From an uncultured Bacteroidales bacterium (lineage in GTDB: Bacteria > Bacteroidota > Bacteroidia > Bacteroidales > Muribaculaceae), in NCBI GenBank assembly GCA_900554345.1, contig USHH01000029.1:1-15808 (forward strand): a stretch of 15,808 nt of DNA, in the 5' to 3' direction. The notes under the pieces are model-generated. The model was not told where the DNA came from and searched no databases. It saw only the letters and a program-made list of their open reading frames with translations. Numbering within the stretch: the stretch's first letter is position 1; each line of letters opens with the position of its first letter. Both the position numbers and the translations under genes were made by a program. Shown here in pieces: positions 7,929-15,036 of this stretch.

Positions 7929-7953
7929 AACGCTGAATCCCCGATTCAGCGTT
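7929..7953 (-). repeat. Hairpin overlapping the araD stop codon
   Basis: The arms AACGCTGAATC and GATTCAGCGTT form a perfect 11-bp stem with a 3-base loop on the mRNA. The araD stop codon (7946-7948) lies inside it, and the last two codons of araD are part of one arm. There is no U-tract after it, so simple termination is doubtful; mRNA 3'-end protection or repeat insertion at the gene end are alternatives. Confidence 0.75.
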
Positions 7954-8638
7954 TCTTCTGCCCGTAATACGCATTCGGTCCGTGCTTGCGGTTGAAATGC
8001 TTCTCCACAAGCAGCGGGTTCATCGTCAGGTGCGGGTTGACGGTGTAGGCAATGCTCGCCATCTTTGCCACCTGCTCCATCACCACGGCATTGTGTACCG
8101 CGTCATGAGGATTCTTGCCCCACGCAAAAGGACCGTGGTTCTTTACAAGCACTCCGGGTGTATGCATCGGGTTGATGCCTTCGAAACGCTTTACAATCAC
8201 GTTGCCCGTCTCCAGTTCGTAGTCGCCTTCAACCTCCTCGGCGGTCATGTCGCCGGTACATGGTATGGCGTTATGGAAATAGTCGGCATGGGTAGTGCCG
8301 ATATTGGGGAGGTCGATGCCTGCCTGCGCCCATGCGGTAGCGTAGGTGGAGTGAGTGTGTACCACACCCCCTATCTCCGGGAATGCCTTGTAAAGCACAA
8401 GATGGGTCGGGGTGTCGGATGACGGACGAAGGTCGCCCTCGACAACATTGCCGTCAAGATCTACCACCACCATGTCCGATGCTTTCATCACGTCGTAGTC
8501 CACACCGCTCGGCTTGATGACCACAAGCCCGCTTTCACGGTCGATACCTGACACATTGCCCCAGGTAAATATCACAAGTCCGTGTTTCACAAGGTCAAGA
8601 TTGGCGCGAAACACTTCTTCTTTCAATTTTTCAAGCAT
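7946..8638 (-). CDS. araD: L-ribulose-5-phosphate 4-epimerase
   Basis: This zinc-dependent enzyme converts L-ribulose-5-phosphate to D-xylulose-5-phosphate, the last step before the pentose phosphate pathway. It belongs to the class II aldolase/AraD family and has the usual length (230 aa; E. coli 231). Zinc ligands H94 and H96 (VVHTHS) and H168 (KNHGPFAWG), catalytic residues D119 (THADYF) and Y224/Y225 near the C-terminus, and D75 (SSDTPTH) all align with E. coli D76, H95, H97, D120, H171 and Y229. The ATG lies 5 bases after the stop of the Nudix regulator, so the two are tightly coupled in one transcript. The last codons are part of an 11-bp hairpin. Confidence 0.97.
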   Translation of the reverse strand: MLEKLKEEVFRANLDLVKHGLVIFTWGNVSGIDRESGLVVIKPSGVDYDVMKASDMVVVDLDGNVVEGDLRPSSDTPTHLVLYKAFPEIGGVVHTHSTYATAWAQAGIDLPNIGTTHADYFHNAIPCTGDMTAEEVEGDYELETGNVIVKRFEGINPMHTPGVLVKNHGPFAWGKNPHDAVHNAVVMEQVAKMASIAYTVNPHLTMNPLLVEKHFNRKHGPNAYYGQKKR

Positions 8639-8643
8639 GATTG

Positions 8644-9345
8644 TTATATCTTAAATTTTAATGTATCATTATACGATTTCTTGTTAAACCGGTACATCGT
8701 GGCACCGCGCCGCGAACTGAGCTTGTCGATTTTGTCGGTCGCCTCCACGCAGTTGTTTTCGAGCAGGCGGCGCCGGAAATTACGCTTGTCTATCGGCTCG
8801 CCGAGTATCTTTTCGCAGAGTGCCTGCACCTGGGCGAGGGTAAATAGCTCCGGCAGGAGGTTAAACACCACCGGCTCACGCGTCAGCTTGCGCCGCAATG
8901 CCGACAGGGCGCGCTCTATCATCAGCGGATGGTCAAATTCCAGCGCCGGGAGTGCCCTCACGTTCACCCACTCCGCACCATATTCGCCTACACGGCGGTC
9001 GATCGCCTCGTCGCTCTTTATAAGAGCGTAATAAGCCACCGATATCACCCTGTCGCCCGGGTCTCGGTCAAGTGCGCCGAACGCACCCACCTGCTCCATG
9101 TAGGTATCGTCAAGACCGGTCAGCTCCGACAATACCCTGATTGCGGCGCTGTCCAGGCTCTCGGTAGCCTTCACGAAGCCTCCCATGAGCGACGGGACCC
9201 CGAGTTTCGGCTCAAAACGGCGCGGGGCAAGGAGCACACTCAGCTCCCCGTCGTGCAGACTGAAGATGATACAGTCCACACTGACGGGATAGCGGTCGTG
9301 GGCGGAATAATAACCCGCCGGAATTGTGCTGACGTTGTCTGTCAT
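8644..9345 (-). CDS. araR: Nudix-fold transcriptional regulator of arabinose use (AraR/NrtR type)
   Basis: This 233-residue protein has an N-terminal Nudix domain (about 18-150) and a C-terminal winged-helix domain (about 155-225, with FTLAQVQALCEKILG and NFRRRLLE). The Nudix box (G56-L78) keeps the Gly and first Glu but reads RVLSELTGL where an active hydrolase has REUxEExGU; two of the three acidic residues of that segment are lost. This points to a sensor, not a hydrolase, as in NrtR-like regulators and the known AraR of Bacteroides thetaiotaomicron, which binds L-arabinose. It sits between the transporter (10-base gap) and araD (5-base gap). By analogy it would repress the operon until arabinose is present; a candidate operator is at 12296-12312. 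The ligand is inferred from context. Confidence 0.87.
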   Translation of the reverse strand: MTDNVSTIPAGYYSAHDRYPVSVDCIIFSLHDGELSVLLAPRRFEPKLGVPSLMGGFVKATESLDSAAIRVLSELTGLDDTYMEQVGAFGALDRDPGDRVISVAYYALIKSDEAIDRRVGEYGAEWVNVRALPALEFDHPLMIERALSALRRKLTREPVVFNLLPELFTLAQVQALCEKILGEPIDKRNFRRRLLENNCVEATDKIDKLSSRRGATMYRFNKKSYNDTLKFKI

Positions 9346-9355
9346 TATTGTCGGT

Positions 9356-11038
9356 TTACCAGAAATACCAATAGAACGCTGCAGTGATACAGAGGATAAT
9401 CACGGTGTGGATTACATCCCACTTGTTCCAGCTGGCGCGTGTGGCGGCTTTCTGCTCCGGAGTGGAGGTGCCGAACACAAGTCCCCTGATTTTCTCGGGA
9501 TCGGGTGCCTTGGTGAAGAGACTTACCACTACCACCACGAGCATACAGAACACGAGCATCCATCCGCAGAAGAAGAGCCAGTTGGAGTCATAGAACATCC
9601 ACTTGAACCAGTTCTGGTCGCCCGGAAGCACTGCGGCGTTGCTGTAATATATCTTGGCACACAGACGGGTGATACCGATGCCGAGACCTGCGATAAGTCC
9701 CCACATACCGCCTTGCGCCGTGGCGCGCTTCCAGCATACACCCATAAGGAACGCTGCCGCGATACCCGGGGCGAGTACCGACTGCACATCCTGGAGATAG
9801 TTGTATAGCACATTGCCGATCGACCTCATCACCGGAATCCAGAGCACACCGAGCAATACGATTACCACCGTGGCTGCCTGACCGATTCTCACGAGCTTCT
9901 TCGGGTCGGTGTCGGGTTTATAACGCTGATAGAAGTCGATGGTGAAGAGAGCCGCCGAAGAGTTGAAGAGCGACGCAAGCGAGCTCATCAAGGCGGCGAG
10001 GATACCGCACACGATAAGACCTTTCACACCGGCGGGAAGCAGTTTTGCCACAAGGGTCGGGAAAGCCGCGTCGGGAGTGGAAAGCTTGAACACTTCGCCG
10101 TTGACCTCGATGCCGCGGGTGCTGAGCGCGAAGGCGATCATGCCCGGGATAAGGAACAGGAACACCGGAAGCAGTTTGAGGTATGCGCCGAAGATTGTAC
10201 CGCGACGTGCCTCTTTCTCATCCTTACCCGACAATACGCGCTGCACGATGAACTGGTCGGTACACCAGTACCAGAAACCGATCACGGCGGAGCCTATGAG
10301 GGCGCCGAGCCAAGGATAGTTGGGGTCGCGGTTGTCGCGGATGAGGTTGGTCATCGTGTCGCCGTAATCATTGACCTCCACGGCGGAGCAGACGCGCATC
10401 ATCTCGTCCCAGCCGCCGAGCTCCTTGAGGCCGAGCACGAGGATGATCAGCGAGCCGAGCAGCAGGATCGGTGTCTGGAGCACGGAGGTGTAGAGCACTG
10501 ACTTCATACCGCCGAGGATGGTGTAGATGGCGGTGATGAGTACGAGGCCGATGGCGGCGATCCAGAAGAAGTCGATGCCCCAGAGCCTGTCGATGCCGAA
10601 CACCTGCTGGAAGACGAGGCCTCCGGCGTAGACCGTCACGGCCACCTTGGTGAGCACGTAGCTGATCAGCGAGATGATGGAGAGGATGGAGCGGGAGGCG
10701 CCGTTGTAGCGGCGCTCGAGGAACTCAGGCATGGTGTAGACCATGGAGCGGGTGTAGAAGGGTACGAACACCCATCCGAGGAGCAGGATCATCCATCCCT
10801 GGATTTCCCAGTGGGCCATCGCCATGCCGCTGGAGGCTCCGGCGCCGGCGAGGCCGATGAGGTGTTCGGAGCCTATGTTCGATGCGAAGATCGAGGCGCC
10901 GATGGCGAGCCATGTGGCGTCCTTGCCGCCGAGGAAGTAGTCGGAGGCCGTGTTCTGTTTCTGGCGCGACACCCAGACGATGATGCCCACGAGCGCCGCG
11001 AAGAAGAGGATTATTACAATCCAGTCAAGTAGTGCCAT
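9356..11038 (-). CDS. Sodium/sugar symporter, SSS family (probable L-arabinose transporter)
   Basis: This inner-membrane protein of 560 residues has about 14 hydrophobic segments, from residue 5 to the last helix ending in FYWYFW. It belongs to the solute:sodium symporter (SGLT) family. Family motifs include YFLGGKDATWLAIGASIFASNIGSE (34-58; the N54/E58 region lines the sugar site in vSGLT), WYWCTDQFIVQRVLSGK (256-272, SSS signature) and LMSSLASLFNSSAALFT (350-366, the region of the sodium site). Arabinose as substrate is inferred from the operon; a comparable transporter occurs in the arabinose cluster of Bacteroides. The start follows galM by 60 bases and the stop lies 10 bases before araR. 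Third-position GC rises in the N-terminal 220 codons compared with the rest of the gene. Confidence 0.93.
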   Translation of the reverse strand: MALLDWIVIILFFAALVGIIVWVSRQKQNTASDYFLGGKDATWLAIGASIFASNIGSEHLIGLAGAGASSGMAMAHWEIQGWMILLLGWVFVPFYTRSMVYTMPEFLERRYNGASRSILSIISLISYVLTKVAVTVYAGGLVFQQVFGIDRLWGIDFFWIAAIGLVLITAIYTILGGMKSVLYTSVLQTPILLLGSLIILVLGLKELGGWDEMMRVCSAVEVNDYGDTMTNLIRDNRDPNYPWLGALIGSAVIGFWYWCTDQFIVQRVLSGKDEKEARRGTIFGAYLKLLPVFLFLIPGMIAFALSTRGIEVNGEVFKLSTPDAAFPTLVAKLLPAGVKGLIVCGILAALMSSLASLFNSSAALFTIDFYQRYKPDTDPKKLVRIGQAATVVIVLLGVLWIPVMRSIGNVLYNYLQDVQSVLAPGIAAAFLMGVCWKRATAQGGMWGLIAGLGIGITRLCAKIYYSNAAVLPGDQNWFKWMFYDSNWLFFCGWMLVFCMLVVVVVSLFTKAPDPEKIRGLVFGTSTPEQKAATRASWNKWDVIHTVIILCITAAFYWYFW

Positions 11039-11098
11039 GATGTTGGTTGAAGATGTTTATAGATTGGAAAAGACGGTTTGTCAAGTCGTGGACCGCGG

Positions 11099-12253
11099 TC
11101 ACTTCTCGGTGGAGAAGCGGTAGATGCATCGGCTGGTGTATGTCTCGCCCGGGTTGAGCCATGCGGAGGGCCATTCTGGCTTGTTGGGGGAGTCGGGATA
11201 GTGCTGGGTCTCGAGGCATACTCCGGTGTTGCGTTCATACTTTATGCCCTTCTTGCCGGTCGTCGAGCCGTCGAGGAAATTGCCGGCGTAGAACTGGATT
11301 CCGGGCTCCGTGGTGTAGACGCTGAGGGTGATGCCGGAGGCGGGGGAGGTGAGTCGGGCGGCCTCCTTGGTGATGTCGCCCTTGGTGTTGAGCACCCAGT
11401 TGTGGTCGTAGCCCTTGCCGAAGACTATCTGCTGGTAGTCGATGGAGTCGGTGTATCCGGTGGCGATGGGGAGGGGTGAGGTGAAGTCCATCGGAGTGCC
11501 CTTTACGGCGAGGATCTCGCCCGTGGTCATGAATGTGGAGTCGACCGGCGTGAAGCTGTCGGCATTGATGTAGATGATGTTGTCGAGGATTGTCTGGTTG
11601 GGGTCGCCGCTGAGGTTGAAATATGAGTGGTTGGTCATGTTGACCGGTGTCTTCTTGTCGGAAGTGGCCGAATAGGAGATGTCGATTGCGTTGTCGGCGG
11701 TGAGGCGGTAGGTCACCTCGGCGTTGACGGTTCCGGGGAAATTGTTGTCGCCGTCGGGGGAGGTGATGGCGAGCACGAGCGTTGAGTCGTTGCTCTGCTT
11801 CACGTCGTAGACCTTATACTGCCAGCCAGTGGGGCCGCCGTGGAGGGGGTGTCCGAAATTGTTGACAGGGAGCTGGATGGTGTCGCCGTCTACGACTATG
11901 CGTCCGTTGGCGATGCGGTTGGCGTAGCGGCCGATGGCGGCTCCGAAATCGCTCTGGTTGTTGTCGGGGAGATAGGCGCCGATGCTGTCGAAGCCGAGCA
12001 CCACGTCGCGGAGCTCGCCGTTGCGGTCGGGCACCATCACCGAGACGATGCGCCCACCGAAATTGGTGATGCATACCTCCATGCCGGAGGCGTTCTTAAG
12101 GGTGTAGAGGCCCACCTGCTTGCCGTCGATCTGCGCGGCGAACTTCTCCGGGTCGAGGCCGGAGGCTGTGGTCTGTGTCTCCTTCTTGGTTGAGCAGCCG
12201 GCCGTGATGAGAAGCGAGAGGCCGAGTGCGGTAAGGGTTTTCATGTATGCCAT
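11099..12253 (-). CDS. galM: Aldose 1-epimerase (mutarotase), lipoprotein
   Basis: This enzyme interconverts alpha and beta anomers of aldoses. Residues 1-20 form a lipoprotein signal ending in LLITAGC, so Cys20 would be lipidated and the enzyme would work outside the cytoplasm, next to the symporter. The mutarotase domain spans about 44-381. Active-site residues of the family are present: N112-R113, H138 (HPLHGG), H209 (MTNHSYFNL), D283 (GYDHNW) and Glu348 (LETQHYPDSPN). The second Met (residue 4, MKTLTALG) is an equally good start and gives a more typical signal peptide. It is the first gene of the arabinose operon, directly after the promoter at 12323-12354, and is presumably controlled by AraR. 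Confidence 0.95.
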   Translation of the reverse strand: MAYMKTLTALGLSLLITAGCSTKKETQTTASGLDPEKFAAQIDGKQVGLYTLKNASGMEVCITNFGGRIVSVMVPDRNGELRDVVLGFDSIGAYLPDNNQSDFGAAIGRYANRIANGRIVVDGDTIQLPVNNFGHPLHGGPTGWQYKVYDVKQSNDSTLVLAITSPDGDNNFPGTVNAEVTYRLTADNAIDISYSATSDKKTPVNMTNHSYFNLSGDPNQTILDNIIYINADSFTPVDSTFMTTGEILAVKGTPMDFTSPLPIATGYTDSIDYQQIVFGKGYDHNWVLNTKGDITKEAARLTSPASGITLSVYTTEPGIQFYAGNFLDGSTTGKKGIKYERNTGVCLETQHYPDSPNKPEWPSAWLNPGETYTSRCIYRFSTEK

Positions 12254-12295
12254 TGTTGTAGAAATTAGACGTCAAGGTTGAATAAAGCGGAATTG

Positions 12296-12312
12296 AGTGT
12301 AAAAACTACACT
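12296..12312. promoter_or_regulatory. Candidate AraR operator (inverted repeat)
   Basis: AGTGTA-N5-TACACT is a perfect 6-bp inverted repeat with a 5-base A-rich centre. It lies 10 to 26 bases downstream of the -7 box, roughly +5 to +20 of the predicted transcript, where a bound repressor would block elongation. That AraR is the binding protein is inferred. Confidence 0.5.
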
Positions 12313-12322
12313 TATCACGGTG

Positions 12323-12354
12323 CAAAGTAAAGTCATTCTCGCGAGATATGCAAA
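12323..12354 (-). promoter_or_regulatory. Promoter of the arabinose operon
   Basis: On the minus strand TTTG (12351-12354) is followed by 20 bases and then TTACTTTG (12323-12330), close to the Bacteroidota -33/-7 consensus with one mismatch in the -7 box. The expected start is near 12316, giving a leader of about 60 bases before galM. A 10-bp palindrome TCTCGCGAGA (12337-12346) lies in the spacer between the boxes. Confidence 0.6.
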
Positions 12355-12358
12355 TAAT

Positions 12359-12384
12359 AGAGGTATGTTACACAACATACCTCT
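12359..12384 (-). terminator. Hairpin after the helicase gene (probable terminator)
   Basis: A perfect 11-bp stem (AGAGGTATGTT with AACATACCTCT) with a 4-base loop starts 31 bases after the helicase stop. On the minus strand it is followed by AUUAUUUG, a weak U-tract. It abuts the -33 box of the arabinose promoter, so it could instead, or also, be a regulator-binding site. Confidence 0.55.
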
Positions 12385-12415
12385 TCAACATATTGATTTC
12401 AGGCGGAAAATGCGT

Positions 12416-14344
12416 TCACTCCGGAGTGCTGTGGAGCGACTGGATATACCGGTGGAGCTCCCGGTAGAAGGTATGGGCACCGAGCGTCGTGGCGTCGCCG
12501 ATGATGATGAGCTTCATGCGGGCGCGCGTGATGGCCACGTTCATGCGGCGCAGGTCGCCGAGGAAGCCGATCCTCGACTGCTCGTTGCTCCTCACCATCG
12601 AGATCATCACCACGTCGCGCTCCTGACCCTGGAAGCCGTCGACGGTGTTGATGGTGACCAGATGGCGCAGAGGCCGGAAGAAGGGGGTGCGCGAGAAGAG
12701 GCGCCGCAGCAGGCGCACCTGCGCCCGGTAGGGGGAGATCAGCCCCACGTCGATGCGTTCCTCGAGAAAGCGCTCCAGGCCGATGCGCTCCACATACCTC
12801 TTGAGCGCCAGCAGTGAGAAGAGGGCCTCGTCGGGATTCTCGCGCCCGAAGGAGCCGTCGGTCACGGTCTCGCGGAATGAGCGCGCTTCCTCGACGGCTT
12901 CCTCCGGCGTCTGCGCCGTCAGGATCTGACCGGCCGTCGCCTCCGAGGTGTCGATCCATTCTATCGCCGTGTCGAGGTCGAGGATGCCGCGGTGGGCCAC
13001 TTCCGGCGAGGCCTTCATGGCGCCGCCGTAAAACCACCGGCTGGGAAAGCTCATGATGTCGCTGTGCATGCGGTATTGCGTCGTGAGCAGGCTCACGGCC
13101 TCCGGATGGAGCTCCACGATGCGCTCCATGAGCGAGACGGCGAGCCCCTGGCGCTGGGCCTCGAAACACTTCACAGTGGGTGGCAACTGGCAGTGGTCGC
13201 CGGCGAGGATGATGCGCCCGGCCCTGCGCAGCGGGATCAGTGTGGCCGCCTGCATCGCCTGCGCCGCCTCGTCGATGAAGAGTGTGGAGAACTTCATGCC
13301 GTCGAGCAACCGGGATGCGCTGCCGGCCAGCGTGCAGGCGATGACGTGGGCGCCGCCGAGGATGTCGTTGTTGATGCGTATCTCGAGCTCCGTGGCGCGG
13401 CTCTTGAGGCGCTCCATCTTCTGATGCCACCCGGCGTCGGAGCGGCGGTGGCTCCGCAGCTCGCGCATGGCGCGGCGCAGGCTCCAGAGGTCGGGATAGG
13501 CGGGATGGTCGGCATAGCGGCGCTCGTAGGTGAAGGAGAGCATCTTGTCGTTGACGCGTGTGGGATTGCCGAGGCGCACCACATTGAGCCCCCGGTCGAC
13601 GAGCTTCTCGGATATCCAGTCGACGGCCATATTGCTCTGGGCGCAGACGAGCACCTGGCTTTCGCGGCGCAGCGTCTCGTAGATGGCCTCCACGAGTGTC
13701 GTGGTCTTGCCGGTGCCCGGAGGACCGTGGACCACCGCGACGTCCTTGGCGCGGAGCACCTTGTTGACTGCCTCCTGCTGGGAGGCGTTGAGGTAGGGAA
13801 ATCCCATCGGGGCCATGGTGAGCTCGCCGGCCTTGCGGCGGGAATAGAGGAGGTCGCGGAGCTCGCCGAGGCGTCCCTTGGCGGAGGCCACGCGGTCGAT
13901 GGCCTCGAACATGGCGCGGTAGGTGGTCTCGTCGAAAGAGAGGGCGACGCCTAAGCTGGCGGCGCTCTCGAGGCGCGATGGGTCGGCGTCGTCGGGGAGG
14001 GCTACGGCCATGAGGTCGCCGTCGACGAAGCTGACGGTGCCGCTCATGAGGAGCTCGGGCTTGCCGGAGAGGGGCGTCTCGGTGAAGAACGCCACGGGAC
14101 GCCCCGGCTCGAACTCATGGTCGGGGTCGGACTCGGAGGGGGTGCGCGTCACCTCCACCACCCGCCGGTTGAGCGAGTTGTAGTATGTCTTGCCGAGGCG
14201 CAGCGGATGCCATGCGAGGCCGCGGTGGAGCAGCCGCTCCACGCCGGTGGCCTGGGTATAGTCTTGAAATGCCTTTTTCTCCTCCTCGTATTCGAGGCGC
14301 AGCAGCCGCCGCTGCTCCATAAGGGCCGTCTCAACGGAATTCAT
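12416..14344 (-). CDS. Superfamily 1 DNA/RNA helicase, UPF1/IGHMBP2-like
   Basis: This 642-residue ATP-dependent helicase is predicted to be cytoplasmic. Helicase motifs appear in order: Q-motif region NASQQEAV (186-193), Walker A GPPGTGKTTT (207-216), motif Ia region CAQSNMAVD (234-242), Walker B FIDEAAQA (356-363), motif III GDHCQLPPT (382-390), QYRMH (423-427), motif V TVDGFQGQERDVV (567-579) and motif VI RRMNVAITRARMKL (599-612). The N-terminal 160 residues form a beta-rich region preceded by a helical stretch, as in this subfamily. The cellular substrate is unknown. It follows aat by 29 bases and probably shares the clpA-aat transcript, although a TAATTTTG box just before the ATG could give a second, almost leaderless start. 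GC content is higher than in the arabinose genes. Confidence 0.9.
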   Translation of the reverse strand: MNSVETALMEQRRLLRLEYEEEKKAFQDYTQATGVERLLHRGLAWHPLRLGKTYYNSLNRRVVEVTRTPSESDPDHEFEPGRPVAFFTETPLSGKPELLMSGTVSFVDGDLMAVALPDDADPSRLESAASLGVALSFDETTYRAMFEAIDRVASAKGRLGELRDLLYSRRKAGELTMAPMGFPYLNASQQEAVNKVLRAKDVAVVHGPPGTGKTTTLVEAIYETLRRESQVLVCAQSNMAVDWISEKLVDRGLNVVRLGNPTRVNDKMLSFTYERRYADHPAYPDLWSLRRAMRELRSHRRSDAGWHQKMERLKSRATELEIRINNDILGGAHVIACTLAGSASRLLDGMKFSTLFIDEAAQAMQAATLIPLRRAGRIILAGDHCQLPPTVKCFEAQRQGLAVSLMERIVELHPEAVSLLTTQYRMHSDIMSFPSRWFYGGAMKASPEVAHRGILDLDTAIEWIDTSEATAGQILTAQTPEEAVEEARSFRETVTDGSFGRENPDEALFSLLALKRYVERIGLERFLEERIDVGLISPYRAQVRLLRRLFSRTPFFRPLRHLVTINTVDGFQGQERDVVMISMVRSNEQSRIGFLGDLRRMNVAITRARMKLIIIGDATTLGAHTFYRELHRYIQSLHSTPE

Positions 14345-14348
14345 GCCG

Positions 14349-14356
14349 CAAAATTA
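14349..14356 (-). promoter_or_regulatory. Possible -7 box before the helicase gene
   Basis: TAATTTTG on the minus strand matches TAnnTTTG perfectly but ends only 4 bases before the start codon, and no TTTG box is seen about 20 bases upstream. Transcription from here would give a practically leaderless mRNA. A chance match in an AT-rich gap is quite possible. Confidence 0.25.
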
Positions 14357-14373
14357 CTAAAAATCCGGATAAG

Positions 14374-15036
14374 TCAGTCATCGGGACAGGTGCCGCTGTA
14401 GGATATGAGGGCCATATAGTCGTCGTAGGGGAGGGTGCGGCCGCCCATGCTGCGCAGGTGGGGCGTCTCGAACTGACAGTCGATCAGCATGCCGCCATAC
14501 GACTCGAACATGCGGGTGAATGTTATGAGGGCCAGCTTGCTGGCGTCGGGCTCCAGAGAAAACATGCTTTCGCCGAAGAACCCCCTGCCGAGCCACACTC
14601 CGTAGAGACCGCCCACGAGGCGCCCGTCGAGCCAGACCTCCTCGCTGACCGCATATCCCATACGGTGGAGCCGCCTGTAGGCCTCCGTCATCTCGGGGCC
14701 CAGCCATGCCCCCTCCTGGTCGGCGCGCAGGGCGCCGCAGGCCTCGATCACGCCGTCGAAATCCTTGTTGAAGGTCACCTCGTAGCGACCTTTCCTGATC
14801 AGCTGGCGCATCGAGTGGGAGACATGGATGTCGCGGGGGAATATCACGAAGCGCTCCATCGGACAATACCACTCCGGCTCCTCGCAGTCGCGGAAGGAAT
14901 ACCACGGGAATATGCCGTTGCTGTATGCTAAGAGCAGCCTCTCGGGGCTGAGGTCGCCGCCGATGGCGAGAAGGCCGTCGGGGTCGCCGAGGTGCGGGTC
15001 GGGGAAGATGATCCGCTCGTCGAGCTGGAAGATCAT
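14374..15036 (-). CDS. aat: Leucyl/phenylalanyl-tRNA--protein transferase
   Basis: This cytoplasmic enzyme transfers Leu or Phe from aminoacyl-tRNA to proteins with N-terminal Arg or Lys, marking them for ClpS-ClpA-ClpP degradation. At 220 residues it is close to the E. coli size. Family motifs are clear: FPDPHLGDPDGLLAIGGDLS (11-30), NGIFPWYS (40-47), GRGFFGESMFS (150-160) and IDCQFETPHLRSMGG (185-199). Glu156 and Gln188 fall at the same numbers as the E. coli active-site residues. The ATG overlaps the clpA stop in an ATGA arrangement, which indicates translational coupling with the protease subunit of the same pathway. Confidence 0.97.
   Translation of the reverse strand: MIFQLDERIIFPDPHLGDPDGLLAIGGDLSPERLLLAYSNGIFPWYSFRDCEEPEWYCPMERFVIFPRDIHVSHSMRQLIRKGRYEVTFNKDFDGVIEACGALRADQEGAWLGPEMTEAYRRLHRMGYAVSEEVWLDGRLVGGLYGVWLGRGFFGESMFSLEPDASKLALITFTRMFESYGGMLIDCQFETPHLRSMGGRTLPYDDYMALISYSGTCPDD

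Larger units (their letters stand above)
7536..7945. other. 410-bp intergenic region rich in palindromes
   Basis: No open reading frame of plausible size or RNA gene is recognisable between araD and araA. The region carries two near-identical 20-bp palindromes, three further hairpins of different sequence, a 16-bp tandem duplication and a hairpin that runs into the araD stop codon. Other gaps in the same operon are 5 to 60 bases, so this long insert is out of character and looks like a landing site for extragenic repeats. No clear TAnnTTTG box was found on the minus strand close to araA. Confidence 0.8.

Noticed and set aside
7536..7945. A small gene, riboswitch or CRISPR array in the araD-araA gap.
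   Set aside because: No plausible reading frame, no regularly spaced repeat-spacer pattern and no known riboswitch core could be recognised.
11056..11084. TTGACA-N17-TATAAA on the minus strand between galM and the transporter, a near-perfect E. coli sigma-70 promoter.
   Set aside because: Bacteroidota primary sigma factor uses TTTG/TAnnTTTG boxes, and the genes on both sides fit one operon. Likely chance in a short AT-rich gap.
11091..11100. 10-bp palindrome GACCGCGGTC at the galM stop codon.
   Set aside because: Short, partly coding, no loop or U-tract; likely chance in GC-rich sequence.
12399..13430. Open frame of 343 codons on the minus strand overlapping the helicase in another frame.
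   Set aside because: The product is dominated by Arg, His, Pro and Ala, as expected for an out-of-frame reading of a GC-rich gene.
12992..13954. Long open frame of 320 codons on the plus strand inside the helicase gene.
   Set aside because: Antisense shadow in GC-rich DNA: its product has low-complexity Ala/Gly/His/Glu composition and no domain, while the minus-strand helicase has all family motifs.
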